Source: Streptomyces sp. RPT161 (GTDB lineage: Bacteria > Actinomycetota > Actinomycetes > Streptomycetales > Streptomycetaceae). From it: DNA of 64,000 nucleotides. Both the position numbers and the translations under genes were made by a program. Below, piece after piece: positions 10,106 through 19,387 of this stretch. Below the pieces are notes generated by a model that saw only the letters and a program-made list of their open reading frames with translations, ran no database searches and was not told where the DNA came from. Every line of letters starts with the position of its first letter. Within the stretch, counting starts at the first letter, position 1. The stretch spans positions 1 through 64,000 of the forward strand of contig NZ_JAPZVN010000022.1 of the NCBI RefSeq assembly GCF_027533845.1, written 5' to 3'.

Positions 10106-10657
10106 ATGCTCAGGACCCTTCAAACCGCCTATATCGACACCCGCGCCGGGGATCTCGCCTGGCGGCTCGGCAAGGAACCGCTGCCCGCGCTCGCCGTCGT
10201 CAACCTGGAACTCGATTTGGGGCCGCGTCCTTCGCGTACCGCGGGCAATTGCCGAATTCAGGTGCAGATGCGGCTGCTTGGCGCCTCCCACCAGGTGCTG
10301 CTGAACGCTTCGAACGGCGGTTGCTCGGAGACCGTGGCCTGTATGCCGGGCAGCAGGACGCCGCTGCCGCTGGGCGTCGCGGAGCGCATCGGGGACTGGG
10401 AGTACGAGTTCGCGGCGCGCGTGGAGACGCTCTCCCGCGGCTCGTTCGCGGGCCGTGCCCAGGAGCTGCTGGCGCTGGTCGCCGACCATCCGCACGGGCT
10501 CGCCGGGCGCTTCCCCGGCGACCCCAACGCCTTCACCGCGATGCTGGTGCAGCGCGACCCGGACGGCGGCGGCGAGGTGCACTGGCGCACCTGGCACGCC
10601 TACCCGACGGAGGGGCGGCTGGTGACCACGAGGTCACGGGTGACGGGGTTGCGGTGA
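10106..10657 (+). CDS. DUF2617 family protein
   Basis: 183 residues from ATG at 10106 (MLRTLQTAYIDTRAGDLAWRLGKEPLPAL). An open frame extends upstream but its codons look non-coding. The sequence is a mixed alpha/beta domain with CRIQVQMRLLGASHQVLL and a C-terminal WHAYPTEGRLVTTRSRV, the pattern of DUF2617 proteins that in Streptomyces are commonly found next to the spermidine synthase-like gene, as here (131 nt gap). Function unknown. Confidence 0.8.
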   Translation: MLRTLQTAYIDTRAGDLAWRLGKEPLPALAVVNLELDLGPRPSRTAGNCRIQVQMRLLGASHQVLLNASNGGCSETVACMPGSRTPLPLGVAERIGDWEYEFAARVETLSRGSFAGRAQELLALVADHPHGLAGRFPGDPNAFTAMLVQRDPDGGGEVHWRTWHAYPTEGRLVTTRSRVTGLR

Positions 10658-10788
10658 ACGCTTCCGCGGCCGGGCGTTGCGCGGGGCGCGACCGGTGGTG
10701 CGGCCGACCGTCAACGCGCCGTCGGCAACGTCCGATTGCACCCCTGTGGGTGACCGGGGCGACGCGCAGAGTGACGTAGCGTGCACTC

Positions 10789-12315
10789 ATGATCGACGTG
10801 CCCCCGTCCTTTGCCCGGTTGCCGGTCTCGGTCAGCCTCGGGCGTGCGCTGGTGCTTGGCTCGGTCTTCGTCTGCGCCGCCTGTGGACTCGTCTACGAAC
10901 TCGAACTCGTCGCGCTCGCCTCGTACTTGGTGGGCGACTCGGTCACCCAGGCGTCCGTCGTGCTCTCCGTGATGGTCTTCGCGATGGGGATCGGCTCGCT
11001 GCTGGCCAAGACCATCCGGTGCCGGGCCGCGGTCGGCTTCGCGCTCATCGAGTCGCTGCTGGCGCTGATCGGCGGGCTGTCCGCTATGGCGCTCTACGCG
11101 AGTTTCGCCTGGCTCGGGCAGTCCAGTTCGGCTCTCACGGTGTTCGCCTTCGCGATCGGGCTGCTGATAGGCGCCGAGGTGCCCTTGCTGATGACGCTCA
11201 TCCAGCGGATCAGACGGCAGGACGCGGGCGGCGCGGTGGCCGAGCTGTTCGCCGCGGACTACGTGGGCGCGCTGGTCGGGGGGTTGGCCTTTCCGTTCGT
11301 CCTGCTGCCGTTCCTGGGGCAGGTGACGGGCGTGCTGCTGACCGGGGCGGTGAACGCGGGGGCGGGCGCGGCGACGGTGCTCGGGTTGTTCCGGCGCGAT
11401 CTGAGCGGACGGGCACGCGGCTGGCTGATGGGGGTGAACATCGCGGTGCTGGTGGTGCTGGCGACCGCCGCGGTGTTCGCGGGGCCGTTCGAGCGGGCCG
11501 CGCGGCAGGCGGTCTACGGGGGCGACGTACGGCTGGCGGTGCGCACGGACGTACAGGAGGTGGTGCTCACCGGCTCGCCCGCGGGGCGTCCGCTGCGCCT
11601 CTTCCTCGACGGGCGGCTGTCGGCCTCCGGGCGCGACGAGTACCGGTACCACGAGGCGCTGGTCCACCCCGCGATGGCCGGGCCGCACCGGCGGGTGCTG
11701 ATCCTCGGCGGCGGCGACGGGCTGGCGCTGCGCGAGGTGCTGCGGTACCCGGATGTGGCGTCGGTGACGCTGGTGGAGGTGGACCCGCAACTGGTGGACC
11801 TGGCGCGCGGTGACCCCGGCCTGAGCGCGCTGAACCGTCACTCCTTCGCTGACCCGCGGGTCCGGGTGGTGACCGCGGACGCCTTCGACTGGCTGTGGGA
11901 ACGGCGCCGACCCGGCGCGTACGACGTGGTGATCGAGGATCTGCCTGACCCGGGCATCTCCCGTAGCGCCAAGCTGTATTCGCAGGAGTTCTTCGGACTG
12001 GCGGCGGCGGATCTGGCCCCCGGCGGGCGCCTCGCGGTGCACGCGGGCCGCCCGCAGCGGTTCTGGACGGTCGACGCTACGGCTCGCTCCGCGGGTCTGC
12101 GCACCACGGACTACTGGGTCCCGGCGGGCGCCACGCCCTGGTGCTTCCTGCTGGCCGCCCGTGATCCGGTCGCCGCCCACCTGTCGGCAGACGTCCCGCC
12201 CCTGCGGTCCCTGACCCCGGCCACCCTGCGCGCCGCCGTCCGCCTGGCCGAGATTTCCCGCCCGCCAACCCCTTCCTCCCCGTCCACGCTGATGCGACCC
12301 CGGTACGGAGACTGA
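10789..12315 (+). CDS. speE: Membrane-bound spermidine synthase-like (polyamine aminopropyltransferase)
   Basis: 508 residues, ATG at 10789. Two parts: an N-terminal membrane domain with about seven helices (residues ~20-230, starting [21 protein letters not shown]), and a C-terminal aminopropyltransferase Rossmann domain with the dcSAM site GGGDG (307-311), [12 protein letters not shown] and [12 protein letters not shown], where the catalytic Asp is present. Enzymes of this type transfer aminopropyl groups to diamines; many actinobacterial members have uncertain substrates. A -10-like TAGCGT (10777-10782) ends 6 nt before the ATG, so the mRNA may be leaderless. Confidence 0.85.
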   Translation: MIDVPPSFARLPVSVSLGRALVLGSVFVCAACGLVYELELVALASYLVGDSVTQASVVLSVMVFAMGIGSLLAKTIRCRAAVGFALIESLLALIGGLSAMALYASFAWLGQSSSALTVFAFAIGLLIGAEVPLLMTLIQRIRRQDAGGAVAELFAADYVGALVGGLAFPFVLLPFLGQVTGVLLTGAVNAGAGAATVLGLFRRDLSGRARGWLMGVNIAVLVVLATAAVFAGPFERAARQAVYGGDVRLAVRTDVQEVVLTGSPAGRPLRLFLDGRLSASGRDEYRYHEALVHPAMAGPHRRVLILGGGDGLALREVLRYPDVASVTLVEVDPQLVDLARGDPGLSALNRHSFADPRVRVVTADAFDWLWERRRPGAYDVVIEDLPDPGISRSAKLYSQEFFGLAAADLAPGGRLAVHAGRPQRFWTVDATARSAGLRTTDYWVPAGATPWCFLLAARDPVAAHLSADVPPLRSLTPATLRAAVRLAEISRPPTPSSPSTLMRPRYGD

Positions 12316-12446
12316 CCTGCCTCCAGCGCGGCGGTTGAGGCGGCAACGGCTTCCCGCCGCGGCGGCGCGCGGCCGCCGCCCCGTGGCCCCGGGGCAGAAC
12401 CCGGGACGCTGCCCATGAACGCGGCGTCCCGGTAGGCTCCGGCGGT

Positions 12447-13307
12447 ATGGAGCACGAGTCGTACGTCCCATTCCCGGTCGAGACCGTGCGGCGGGCACTC
12501 AGCGAGCCCGACAGGGTCGCCCGGTGCGTCTCCGCACTACAGCGCGACGCGGCCGCCGCCGTGCCCGGCGGGCTCGCGGGACGGCTGCGGCTGCGCATCG
12601 GCGGCTCCACCATCACGTACCGCGGCAGCCTGCGGATCGCCGCCTGTGACGGCGGCTTCGAGATCGAGGGCGAGGGCGCCGAAGCCCGCGGCAGTGGCAC
12701 GGTGAAGCTGGCGCTGGTCATCGGGCTCGACCCGGAAGGCCGCGGCACCCGGCTCGGCTTCTCCGGCGCCGTGCAGGCCGAGGGCCGACTCACCGAGTAC
12801 GACCAGCCGACCGTGGAAGCCGCCGGTCGCCGTCTGCTGGATCGTTTCGTTTCCGACCTCACAACGGATCTGGAAGCCGAACCCCCCGCCGAGTTCGCCC
12901 CGCCCGCGCAGGAGGCGTCCGCGCAGGGCGTGCTGCTGCCGGGCGACGTCGACATGGACGACATGGACGACGCCGAGGACGTGGAGCTCTCCGAGCTGCC
13001 CGAACTCTCCGAGGAGGGTGAGGAGTTGGAGCTGGTCGAGGTCGACGTACCGGAGACCCCCGCCGGTCTGGAGGACGACCCGCATCCACGCGCCGACGTG
13101 CCCGCCGAGGCCGCGCACGCGCGCCGCACCATGATCGGCCGCAGTGCGGAGGAGGTCGACCACGCGCCGCCGCGCGGCCGTTACGCCCCGGTGCCCGCGC
13201 CGACCACCAGCTCGACCGGCGACACCCTGCGCTGGGCCGCACCGGCCGCCGCCGCGCTGCTCGCCTCGGCCGTGGTGGTCGGCCGGGTGCTGCGCCGCCG
13301 CCGCTGA
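12447..13307 (+). CDS. SRPBCC (CoxG-like) protein with C-terminal membrane anchor
   Basis: 286 residues. N-terminal SRPBCC/CoxG-like lipid- or ligand-binding fold (residues 1-~145: MEHESYVPFPVETVRRALSEP, then GTVKLALVIGLDPEGRGTRLGFSGAVQAEGRL and a long C-terminal helix). A highly acidic linker (~155-215) and a basic stretch follow, ending in one transmembrane helix (WAAPAAAALLASAVVVGRVL) with a positive tail RRRR, i.e. a tail-anchored cytosolic domain. Putative -10 TAGGCT (12433-12438) lies 8 nt before the ATG. Role unknown; CoxG relatives bind hydrophobic ligands. Confidence 0.75.
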   Translation: MEHESYVPFPVETVRRALSEPDRVARCVSALQRDAAAAVPGGLAGRLRLRIGGSTITYRGSLRIAACDGGFEIEGEGAEARGSGTVKLALVIGLDPEGRGTRLGFSGAVQAEGRLTEYDQPTVEAAGRRLLDRFVSDLTTDLEAEPPAEFAPPAQEASAQGVLLPGDVDMDDMDDAEDVELSELPELSEEGEELELVEVDVPETPAGLEDDPHPRADVPAEAAHARRTMIGRSAEEVDHAPPRGRYAPVPAPTTSSTGDTLRWAAPAAAALLASAVVVGRVLRRRR

Positions 13308-13326
13308 CAGGCCCTAGATTCGGGGC

Positions 13327-14130
13327 ATGCACCAGACACCAGAACCGGTCCGGCTCACGGCCGGAGACGTCGAACTGACCGTGCGGCCGGACGCCGGCTG
13401 CGGCATCAGCAGCCTGCGCGTCGGCGGTACCGAACTGCTGCGGCAGGGCCCGCGCTACGGCTCGTTCGTCATGGTCCCGTGGTGCGGACGCACCGATAAC
13501 GGGCGGTTCCGCAACGGCGGCGTGACCCACCAACTGCCCATCGACGCCGCCCCGCACGCCATCCACGGCACCGGACGCCATGCGACCTGGACGCAGTCCA
13601 CACAGGGGGAGCGCACCGCCTCGTTCTACTACGACCTCACCGACCCCTGGCCGTACGAGGGCCGCGTGACACAGGTCTTCGAGCTCACCGAGAACGAACT
13701 GCGGCTCACCCTTGGAGTGGAGACCGCCGAGGTGTCCTTTCCGGCACAGGCAGGCTGGCACCCGTGGTTCCTGCGCAATCTCGGCGCGGGCGGCCAGGAC
13801 GCCACCATCGACTTCGCGCCCGCCTGGCAGGAGGAGCGCGGCGACGACCACCTGCCGACCGGCCGCCGGATCGACCCCCAGCCGGGCCCGTGGGACGACT
13901 GCTTCGGCATGCCGGACGGCGTCGATGTGACCCTCACCTGGCCGGGCCGGCTGAGGCTCAAGGTGACCAGCCCGGCCGAGTGGGTGGTGGTCTACGACGA
14001 GCAGCCGGAGGCCATCTGCGTCGAGCCGCAGTCGGGGCCGCCGAACGGCCTCAACACCCATCCGCGGCTGGTCACCCCGATCGATCCGCTGGAGATCACG
14101 ACGGTCTGGGCGTGGGAGCGGCTCGGCTAG
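13327..14130 (+). CDS. Aldose 1-epimerase family protein
   Basis: 267 residues, ATG at 13327, 19 nt after the previous stop; a -10-like TAGATT (13315-13320) sits 6 nt upstream, suggesting a leaderless transcript. Galactose mutarotase-type beta sandwich: PDAGCGISSLRVGGTELL, MVPWCGRTDNGRF, HAIHGTGRHATWTQ (catalytic His region), FPAQAGWHPWFLRN, CVEPQSGPPNGLN. Probably interconverts anomers of a hexose or a modified hexose; exact sugar unknown. Followed after 10 nt by pyrE. Confidence 0.85.
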   Translation: MHQTPEPVRLTAGDVELTVRPDAGCGISSLRVGGTELLRQGPRYGSFVMVPWCGRTDNGRFRNGGVTHQLPIDAAPHAIHGTGRHATWTQSTQGERTASFYYDLTDPWPYEGRVTQVFELTENELRLTLGVETAEVSFPAQAGWHPWFLRNLGAGGQDATIDFAPAWQEERGDDHLPTGRRIDPQPGPWDDCFGMPDGVDVTLTWPGRLRLKVTSPAEWVVVYDEQPEAICVEPQSGPPNGLNTHPRLVTPIDPLEITTVWAWERLG

Positions 14131-14140
14131 TCTCATGGGC

Positions 14141-14680
14141 ATGACTGACGCCCGTGACGCCCTGCTGCAGCAGATCAAGGACAAGGCCGTGGTGCACGGC
14201 AAGGTGACCCTCTCCTCCGGCAAGGAGGCCGACTACTACGTCGATCTGCGCCGGATCACCCTCGATGGCGAGGCGGCGCCGCTGGTCGGCCAGGTGATGC
14301 TGGACCTGACCGCCGACCTTGACTACGACGCGGTGGGCGGGCTGACCCTCGGCGCCGACCCGGTCGCCGCCTCGATGCTGCACGCCGCCGCGGCGCGCGG
14401 GCGCAGGCTGGACGCGTTCGTGGTCCGCAAGACCGGCAAGGCGCACGGGCTCCAGCGCCGGGTGGAGGGTCCGGACGTCAAGGGCCGCCGGGTGCTGGCG
14501 GTCGAGGACACCTCGACCACCGGCGGTTCGGTGCTGACGGCGGTCGAGGCGCTGCGCGAGGAGGGCGCCGAGGTCGTCGGTGTCGCGGTGATCGTGGAGC
14601 GCGGTGCGGCTCCGGCCATCGCGGAGACCGGGCTGCCGTACTTCCAGGCGTACAGCCTGGCCGACCTCGGCCTGGATTGA
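14141..14680 (+). CDS. pyrE: Orotate phosphoribosyltransferase PyrE
   Basis: 179 residues from ATG at 14141 (MTDARDALLQQIKDKAVVHGKVTLSSGKE). This start is preferred over the ATG at 14135 because a -10-like TAGTCT (14128-14133) lies 7 nt upstream, fitting a leaderless transcript, and because the family begins this way. PRPP-binding motif RRVLAVEDTSTTGGSVLTAV and the orotate-binding SSGKEADYYVDLRR are intact. Converts orotate plus PRPP to OMP in UMP biosynthesis. Ends 36 nt before a palindrome containing parS. Confidence 0.95.
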   Translation: MTDARDALLQQIKDKAVVHGKVTLSSGKEADYYVDLRRITLDGEAAPLVGQVMLDLTADLDYDAVGGLTLGADPVAASMLHAAAARGRRLDAFVVRKTGKAHGLQRRVEGPDVKGRRVLAVEDTSTTGGSVLTAVEALREEGAEVVGVAVIVERGAAPAIAETGLPYFQAYSLADLGLD

Positions 14681-14716
14681 TCGCTGGCGCACGCCTCTGA
14701 CCTGCGCTTATCGGGA

Positions 14717-14750
14717 AGCGGTGGCTGTTTCACGTGAAACGGCCACCGCT
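14717..14750. other. parS site (14727-14740) embedded in a hairpin
   Basis: 14727-14740 is exactly GTTTCACGTGAAAC, the ParB-binding parS consensus of Streptomyces (core of the Bacillus site TGTTTCACGTGAAACA). It is flanked by perfectly complementary 9-mers AGCGGTGGC (14717-14725) and GCCACCGCT (14742-14750), so the whole 34 bp can form a long hairpin that could also terminate pyrE transcription. In S. coelicolor parS copies cluster around oriC, so this suggests the window lies in the origin-proximal part of the chromosome. Confidence 0.88.
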
Positions 14751-14865
14751 CACGCGTAAGTGTGATAGCTGCCGTATGGAGGTTGAGCGGGAGTCTGCGA
14801 AGATGAGGGCGACGATGACGTAGCCACGTCTGTACGAGACCCGCGGACCCCCAAGGAGCGGACAC

Positions 14866-15888
<1,023 letters not shown>

Positions 15889-15895
15889 GGCCCGG

Positions 15896-15919
15896 TTCGG
15901 GGGGCCGCGGCCCCCCGAA
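15896..15919 (+). terminator. Palindromic terminator after fba
   Basis: A perfect 24-bp palindrome starting 8 nt after the fba stop (left arm TTCGGGGGGCC at 15896-15906, right arm at 15909-15919). Typical GC-only Streptomyces terminator without a T run. Confidence 0.8.
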
Positions 15920-15999
15920 TCCCTCGGGGCCCGTGCCCCGGACGCCGAAACCCCCATCTCCCCGGCCGCCCGCGGTCGGGGAGCGGGCAGACTGGGGGT

Positions 16000-16413
16000 A
16001 TGGCCATTCATGAGAACCTGCTCGGGGGGCCGCCCCCGACCCATCTGCCCGACGATCCGGAGCCGCGTGAGCTGCTCGCCTCGGGCACCTCGCCGGCGGA
16101 CGTCGCCGCGAAGTACCCCTCCTCCTCGCTGGCCTGGGCACAGCTCGCCGATGACGCCTTCGAGGCCGGCCGGGTGGTGGAGTCGTACGCCTACGCCCGT
16201 ACCGGATACCACCGCGGCCTGGACGCACTGCGCCGCAACGGCTGGAAGGGCCATGGGCCGGTGCCCTGGGAGCACGAGCCCAACCGCGGCTTCCTGCGCT
16301 CCCTGCACGCCCTCGGCCGCGCCGCACAGGCGATCGGCGAGAACGAGGAGCACGAGCGCTGCGCCGCCTTCCTGCGCGACTCGTCCCCGACGGCAGCTGA
16401 CACGCTGGGCTGA
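16000..16413 (+). CDS. DUF3151 family protein
   Basis: 137 residues, ATG at 16000; -10-like CAGACT (15988-15993) 6 nt upstream suggests a leaderless mRNA. All-helical, TPR-like small protein: LPDDPEPRELLASGTSPADVAAKYPSSSLAWAQLADDAFEAGRVVESYAYARTGYHRGLDALRRNGWKG (pattern only), with the conserved GPVPWEHEPNRGFLRSL. Matches the actinobacterial DUF3151 family, conserved next to fba. Function unknown. Confidence 0.88.
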   Translation: MAIHENLLGGPPPTHLPDDPEPRELLASGTSPADVAAKYPSSSLAWAQLADDAFEAGRVVESYAYARTGYHRGLDALRRNGWKGHGPVPWEHEPNRGFLRSLHALGRAAQAIGENEEHERCAAFLRDSSPTAADTLG

Positions 16414-16423
16414 ACCCGTACGC

Positions 16424-16459
16424 CAAGACCTGTCTGGCCCCGCCGCCAGGCAGGTCTTG
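16424..16459 (+). terminator. Hairpin terminator after the DUF3151 gene
   Basis: 15-bp stem (16424-16438 with 16445-16459, one G-U pair) and 6-nt loop, starting 10 nt after the stop codon; followed by CCGTAT. Separates this gene from the tryptophan catabolism operon. Confidence 0.85.
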
Positions 16460-16600
16460 CCGTATCCCGGTCACTGCCCGCATGATGCGCATGGGCCGGG
16501 CGGCACGTCGATCGTGTGCGCGGGTCCGAGGGGACCGGGGCTCCGACGCCGATCGGGAAGGAGCAGACCGCTACCCGGTGGCGCAAGCAAGGAGACAGCG

Positions 16601-17443
16601 ATGTCCCACCACCCCGACTCCGACGAAGCGGGGGCGCAGACACCCAACCTCGACTTCGAGGGCACCACCCCCTACGACGACTACGTACAGGCCGACGTCC
16701 TCACCCATCTGCAGCACCCGCTCTCCGACGACCCGGGCGAGATGGTCTTCCTGGTGACCACCCAGGTGATGGAGCTGTGGTTCACCGTCATCGTCCACGA
16801 ATGGCAGACCGCCGCCGAGGCGCTGCGCCAGGACGACCTGCCGACCGCCCTCGCGGCGCTGCGGCGCAGCACCTACGAGCTGGAGTCGCTGAACGCGTCC
16901 TGGAAGCCGCTGGCCCATCTCACGCCCGTTCAGTTCAACTCGTACCGCAGCGCGCTGGGCGAGGGATCCGGGTTCCAGTCGGCGATGTACCGGCGCCTTG
17001 AGTTCCTGCTCGGCGAGAAGTCCAGCTCGATGCTCGTCCCGCACCGCGGTGCCTCGCGGGCGCACGCCGAACTGGAGAAGGCGCTACAGGAACCGAGCCT
17101 GTACGACGAGGTGCTGGGCTTCCTGTCCCGCCGCGGCCACCCGGTCCCGGCCGCGGCGCTCGACCGCGACGTCGCCCAGCGCTACGAGGCAGACCCGGCG
17201 GTGGAACGGGTCTGGCAGCGGATCTACGCGGGACCGCAGGACAGCCCGGAGGCGCGGCTCGGCGAGGCGCTGACCGAGGTCGCCGAACTGGTGTGGCGCT
17301 GGCGCAACGACCACCTGGTGGCCACCCGCCGCGCGATGGGCGCCAAGCCGGGCACCGGCGGTTCCGCGGGCGTGGCCTGGCTGGAGAAACGTGCCCGCAA
17401 GAACGTCTTCCCCGAGCTGTGGACGGCCAGAAGCCATGTCTGA
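16601..17443 (+). CDS. tdo: Tryptophan 2,3-dioxygenase
   Basis: 280 residues from ATG at 16601, with an ideal AAGGAG RBS (16589-16594). The frame is open further upstream but reads non-family sequence through the terminator. Family hallmarks: YDDYVQADVLTHLQHPLSDDPGEMVFLVTTQVMELWF (substrate-pocket helices, quoted in parts), FTVIVHEW, FNSYRSALGEGSGFQSAMYRRLEFLLG and the C-terminal GTGGSAGVAWLEK loop with heme-ligand His in the RNDHLVATRRAMG segment. Oxidises L-Trp to N-formylkynurenine. First gene of the operon; stop overlaps the kynureninase ATG by 8 nt. Confidence 0.95.
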   Translation: MSHHPDSDEAGAQTPNLDFEGTTPYDDYVQADVLTHLQHPLSDDPGEMVFLVTTQVMELWFTVIVHEWQTAAEALRQDDLPTALAALRRSTYELESLNASWKPLAHLTPVQFNSYRSALGEGSGFQSAMYRRLEFLLGEKSSSMLVPHRGASRAHAELEKALQEPSLYDEVLGFLSRRGHPVPAAALDRDVAQRYEADPAVERVWQRIYAGPQDSPEARLGEALTEVAELVWRWRNDHLVATRRAMGAKPGTGGSAGVAWLEKRARKNVFPELWTARSHV

Positions 17444-18650
17444 CTCACTGCTGGGCCGTGCTGAACGGCTGGACGCCGATGACCAACTGGCCAAGATCCG
17501 CGACCGGTTCGACCTTGAGGCCCCATCTGATCAGGCGGCCGGCGACGCGGGCGTGTACCTGGACGGCAACTCGCTCGGCGCGCTGCCGCACGGTGTGGCC
17601 GCCAGGCTTCAGGACGTGGTGGAGCGCGAGTGGGGGCGGCTGCGCATCCGCTCCTGGGACGAGAGCGGCTGGTGGACCGCGCCCGAGCGGGTCGGCGACC
17701 GGATCGCCCCGCTGATCGGTGCCGCGCCGGGGCAGGTGGTGGTCGGCGACTCCACCAGCGTGAACGTCTTCAAGGCGCTGGTCGGCGCGGTGCGGATGGC
17801 ACCGCAGGACCGGGACGAGGTGCTGGTCGACGCGGCCACCTTCCCCACCGACGGCTACATCGCCGCGTCGGCGGCGCGGATGACCGGCCGTACGGTGCGC
17901 CCGGTCCGCGCCGTCGACATGGCGGCCGAGATCGGGCCGCGTACCGCCGTGGCGCTGGTCAACCACGTCGACTACCGCACCGGGCGGCTGCACGACCTGC
18001 CCGGCACCACCGCCGCCGCGCACGCCGCGGGCGCGCTGGTGGTGTGGGACCTGTGCCACAGCGCCGGGGCGCTGCCGGTGCGGCTGGACGCGGACGGGGT
18101 GGACCTGGCCGTCGGCTGCACGTACAAGTACCTCAACGGCGGCCCGGGCGCGCCGGCCTACCTCTACATCCGGCGGGAGCTGCAACCGCGGTTCGACTCC
18201 CCGCTGCCCGGTTGGAACTCGCACACCGACCCGTTCGGCATGCGACCCGACTACGAACCGGCGGACGGTGCGCCGCGCGGCAGGGTGGGTACGCCGGAGA
18301 TCCTGTCGATGCTCGCGCTGGAGGCGGCACTTGAGGCGTGGGACGGGGTGTCGATCGAGGAGGTGCGGTGCAAGAGCCTGGCGCTGAGCGACTTCTTCCT
18401 GGAGTGCGTGGCCGCGCTCGTGCCGGACGGCATGGTCGAGTCGATCACGCCCGCCGAACACGCGCTGCGCGGCAGCCAGGTGTCGCTGCGCTGCGAGCGC
18501 GCGGGCGAGGTGATGGCGGCGCTGATCGAACGGGGTGTGGTGGGCGACTACCGGCGCCCCGATGTGCTGCGGTTCGGTTTCACCCCGCTGTACACGCGGT
18601 ACGTGGACGCGCTGCGCGCCGCGCGCACCCTCGCGGACGTGCTGCGGTGA
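17436..18650 (+). CDS. kynU: Kynureninase
   Basis: 404 residues from ATG at 17436, inside the end of the dioxygenase gene (8-nt overlap, translational coupling). PLP fold type I: YLDGNSLGALPHGVAARL, WGRLRIRSWDESGWW, GDSTSVNVFKAL, DLCHSAGALPVRL and the PLP lysine in VGCTYKYLNGGPGAPAYLYI; C-terminal RFGFTPLYTRYVD. Hydrolyses kynurenine to anthranilate plus L-alanine. TGA overlaps the GTG of the next gene (GTGA). Confidence 0.95.
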   Translation: MSDSLLGRAERLDADDQLAKIRDRFDLEAPSDQAAGDAGVYLDGNSLGALPHGVAARLQDVVEREWGRLRIRSWDESGWWTAPERVGDRIAPLIGAAPGQVVVGDSTSVNVFKALVGAVRMAPQDRDEVLVDAATFPTDGYIAASAARMTGRTVRPVRAVDMAAEIGPRTAVALVNHVDYRTGRLHDLPGTTAAAHAAGALVVWDLCHSAGALPVRLDADGVDLAVGCTYKYLNGGPGAPAYLYIRRELQPRFDSPLPGWNSHTDPFGMRPDYEPADGAPRGRVGTPEILSMLALEAALEAWDGVSIEEVRCKSLALSDFFLECVAALVPDGMVESITPAEHALRGSQVSLRCERAGEVMAALIERGVVGDYRRPDVLRFGFTPLYTRYVDALRAARTLADVLR

Positions 18651-19357
18651 CGCCGCCGGACGAGGAGGCGGCGCTGCTGGCGCTGCCGCCCGCCCCGGCG
18701 GAGCGGAGCCTGCGGTACGGGCCGCATCCCTCGCAGGTCATCGACTACTACGGGCCGGGTGGCGGGCGGCGGCTGACCGTGCTGCACGGCGGCTTCTGGC
18801 GGGAGGCGTACGACCGCGCCCATCTGTCGCCGCTGGCCGCGGAGTTGGCGCGGCGCGGCTATGCGGTGGCGCTGGTCGAGTACCGCCGGGTCGGCGGGGG
18901 CGGTGGCTGGCCCGCGACGTTCGACGACGTGTCCCAGGCGGTCGAGACCGCGTGGGACGGCGCGCCGCAGGTGCTGTTGGGCCACTCGGCGGGCGGTCAG
19001 CTCGCCCTGTGGGCCGCCGCGCGGGGCGGGGCGAGCGCGGTGGTGGCGGTGTCGCCGGTCGCGGACCTCGGATACGCGCGGGAGTCGCGGCTCAGCGGTG
19101 GGGCGGTGGACGAACTCCTGGGCGCCGAGGGCGAGTTGGCGGCCGTCGACCCGATGCGGCTGCTGCCGCTCACCGCCCCGACGGTGCTGCTGCACGGTAC
19201 GGCGGACCGCGACGTTCCCGTCGAGGTCTCACGCCGGTACGCGGGTGCCTCCGGCGCGGTGCTGCGCGAACTGGCAGGCGTCGGCCACTACGCGCCGCTG
19301 ATCCCGGGGTCCCCGGCCTTTCCGCGGCTGCTGGCGGCCCTGGCCGAGGTGGCTTAG
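18647..19357 (+). CDS. Alpha/beta hydrolase, probable kynurenine formamidase
   Basis: 236 residues from GTG at 18647 (4-nt overlap with kynU). Alpha/beta hydrolase: oxyanion HGGFWRE, nucleophile elbow GHSAGGQLALWAA, C-terminal acid HGTADRDVPVEVS and catalytic His in VGHYAPL. HGG[FY]W plus GxSAGG is the pattern of arylformamidases (kynurenine formamidases of the hydrolase type, different from metal-dependent KynB). The operon context supplies the missing middle step N-formylkynurenine to kynurenine between the two genes before it. The activity is inferred from context plus motif. Confidence 0.82.
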   Translation: MTPPDEEAALLALPPAPAERSLRYGPHPSQVIDYYGPGGGRRLTVLHGGFWREAYDRAHLSPLAAELARRGYAVALVEYRRVGGGGGWPATFDDVSQAVETAWDGAPQVLLGHSAGGQLALWAAARGGASAVVAVSPVADLGYARESRLSGGAVDELLGAEGELAAVDPMRLLPLTAPTVLLHGTADRDVPVEVSRRYAGASGAVLRELAGVGHYAPLIPGSPAFPRLLAALAEVA

Positions 19358-19387
19358 GGGCGAGCCCCCCCGATGGAAGGAGCCCGC

